The notes beneath the pieces were generated by a model that searched no databases, had not been told where the DNA came from, and worked only from the letters and a program-made list of their open reading frames with translations. 64,000 nucleotides of DNA from Anticarsia gemmatalis. Lineage: Eukaryota > Arthropoda > Insecta > Lepidoptera > Erebidae. The position numbers were made by a program, and so were the translations under genes. Positions 62,438 to 64,000 of the stretch are shown here, piece after piece (positions within the stretch are counted from its first letter, which is position 1; each line of letters opens with the position of its first letter). The DNA lies in NCBI RefSeq assembly GCF_050436995.1, contig NC_134763.1:2604001-2668000 (forward strand). Reading direction: 5' to 3'.

Positions 62438-64000
62438 AATGTTTAGACTTGATAGACTTTCAAATAAAACAGTTTTAAACTACTTTTAATAGCAATAACG
62501 CCAACTAAAATTGCAATACAAAAATCACAACATTCCTCTCAATGGCAATTCAGACAAGATAACAGGATTTATTATTGCCATTGAAAATAAACCCCATAAT
62601 ACATGAAACATGTTAACAAGACAAGCAGAAAACGAAAAACCAACTCATATTTATAGGGAATGAAATTGGCGCCTCAAGCCCTATTTTAGTTTACCCTTTT
62701 AATTTATCGCTTACGCTGCAAAGCAAGTAAATTGCTTGCTCGTTTTAATACCAGTAATTGGTATCAGATGGGCAATTGACGCACGCTTTTTTTGCAAAAT
62801 AAGCGCCGATGATTTATTTTTAAGCTGGGTTTATTTAGTTTTTGTGTGGTGCTGAAAAGTTTTCAATGTTTATTGTTGTCGATCTTTTTTTAAGGTTATT
62901 AAATCCTTTAAACGTTGTTCTTGATGTACTGTGAAACTACCCTGTTATATGCCGAGTTGAGATCAGTAACGAAGCTTGCGTTTATTTAGTCAAATGAATT
63001 TCTTGATAGCAGTTTCTTTAAAAAAAATGCTTAAGTCTATGTCAGGAACCAATACATGTCTGAAGAATTGTATAATTCCTCGGCTTCTTTACTGCCAAGC
63101 TCATGGCATCTCCTTATATTATGTTGCTATAATTAACATTTCTCATCAGCTGTACTTTAACTACACTCCTTTTATTCTTACCACTCTTCAGATAATATCA
63201 TATTCACACACAATTTAAAAAGTTTTTCTTTGCATATCCTTGTTTCATACTTACTTGTTCCATTAGAAAGCTATTAAACATCTAAACCATTACATACATC
63301 CACAGACACGGTACTCCATTCTGCGTGCACAAAAAGCCGGCACTAGACTATTCCCATTCATGTTTATGTCCCAGGACTCCCTGGAGACTCGCTGAGTTTT
63401 ATTGACAACATAAATACGCGGCCCAGCGCGAGGAATGCGTAGAGCCGGCTTTAGATTTAAGTGTATTTAATTTTGTATGCCGTTTTGTGTAATAGAAAAT
63501 ATTTTTTACGATGTTTCAAGGTTTGCGTGAGAGACACTTTTATGTTTTGTAAAACGAGATAAAAATATATTTTACAAACCTAAAAATATTACGTCTTAAG
63601 AGCTTACATTTTGATTATAAAGCACCAAAAAAAACATACGATTTTTAATATGGTTTTGTCAGTATCAAATGACAAAACAAAAAAGCTACCCAGTTCAATC
63701 GTTCGCAATCTTGAGATACCTAATTGAATCGCTTAGCATTCAAACAAAATCGATTCCACCATCAGCCGAACAATAACACTCAAGGGAAGCCAAATTACTC
63801 ATTTTATTGTCAGACATTACCAAATCCGAGCGAGACTTTCAAAAAAGCTCTTTTACAACTAAAACTAAAGTAATTTCACACAACTGTGCTGTTCGCAAAG
63901 CAATCTCGAAAATGCAGCCCAATTCTGGTAGTGCAACCACGTTTCGAATATCCAAAATGCCAGTGGAATCGAACCACGTAAACGCAATTATGACAACTGG
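62438..64000. other. Non-genic stretch
   Basis: AT-rich with a GC-richer patch at 63310-63450. 'ggaatcgaacc' at 63965-63975 is a B-box-like word in reverse, possibly the edge of another SINE cut by the window end. Confidence 0.4.

Noticed and set aside
1..64000. CRISPR arrays, bacterial operons, known microRNAs (let-7, bantam, miR-1, miR-9, miR-10, miR-100 and others)
   Set aside because: Scanned by eye for regularly spaced repeats and for mature microRNA seeds plus flanks; none found. A computed search could still find a divergent one.

Overview
The window is AT-rich eukaryotic DNA. It looks like a gene-poor stretch, intergenic or a large intron, of a moth or butterfly genome. The evidence is the set of dispersed repeats I recognise as lepidopteran in style: tRNA-headed SINEs with A/B boxes, several copies of a LINE-tail-like sequence ending in 'gcagtgggacatta', a family starting 'ctagctgacccgcgcaactt', a family carrying (GTGAGTCA)n, and small snapback MITEs. 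There are no operons, Shine-Dalgarno sites, CRISPR arrays or rRNA genes. I found no complete tRNA gene. The species cannot be named from the sequence.

The one unambiguous protein gene is in the middle. Positions 33707-36294 are a complete Transib DNA transposon (the RAG1 superfamily), flanked by a perfect 5-bp target duplication (CGCCA). Its transposase is intact if one short intron is removed: exon 1 at 34017-34029 joins exon 2 at 34218-36157, giving 650 aa. The D, D, E catalytic residues, a CxxC...HxxxxH zinc site and a GRPK motif in the position of the RAG1 nonamer-binding domain are all visible. Both ends carry the heptamer CACAGTG, identical to the V(D)J consensus. An inner 21-bp motif containing a nonamer-like core repeats at both ends but is shifted by exactly 10 bp, so heptamer and nonamer are 13 bp apart on the left and 23 bp apart on the right. 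This resembles the 12/23 layout of antigen-receptor signals and is the most interesting signal in the window. The element sits inside one copy of a roughly 100-bp repeat; a second copy about 580 bp upstream lacks the insertion and serves as a paralogous empty site.

Left part (1-33 kb): scattered SINEs, LINE tails, a hAT-like MITE (12698-13210), snapback elements, a CT microsatellite, a CpG/GT-rich patch near 14 kb, a possible promoter plus first exon near 28.96-29.05 kb, and three near-perfect or perfect short-loop hairpins. Right part (36.3-64 kb): repeats again, a small minus-strand open frame of protein-like composition (47288-47617, product unknown), a tandem duplication of about 250 bp (56211-56755), and a TIR MITE at about 62.26-62.44 kb. 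The rest is AT-rich DNA in which I see no gene. Apart from the transposon, no set of genes working together can be inferred.
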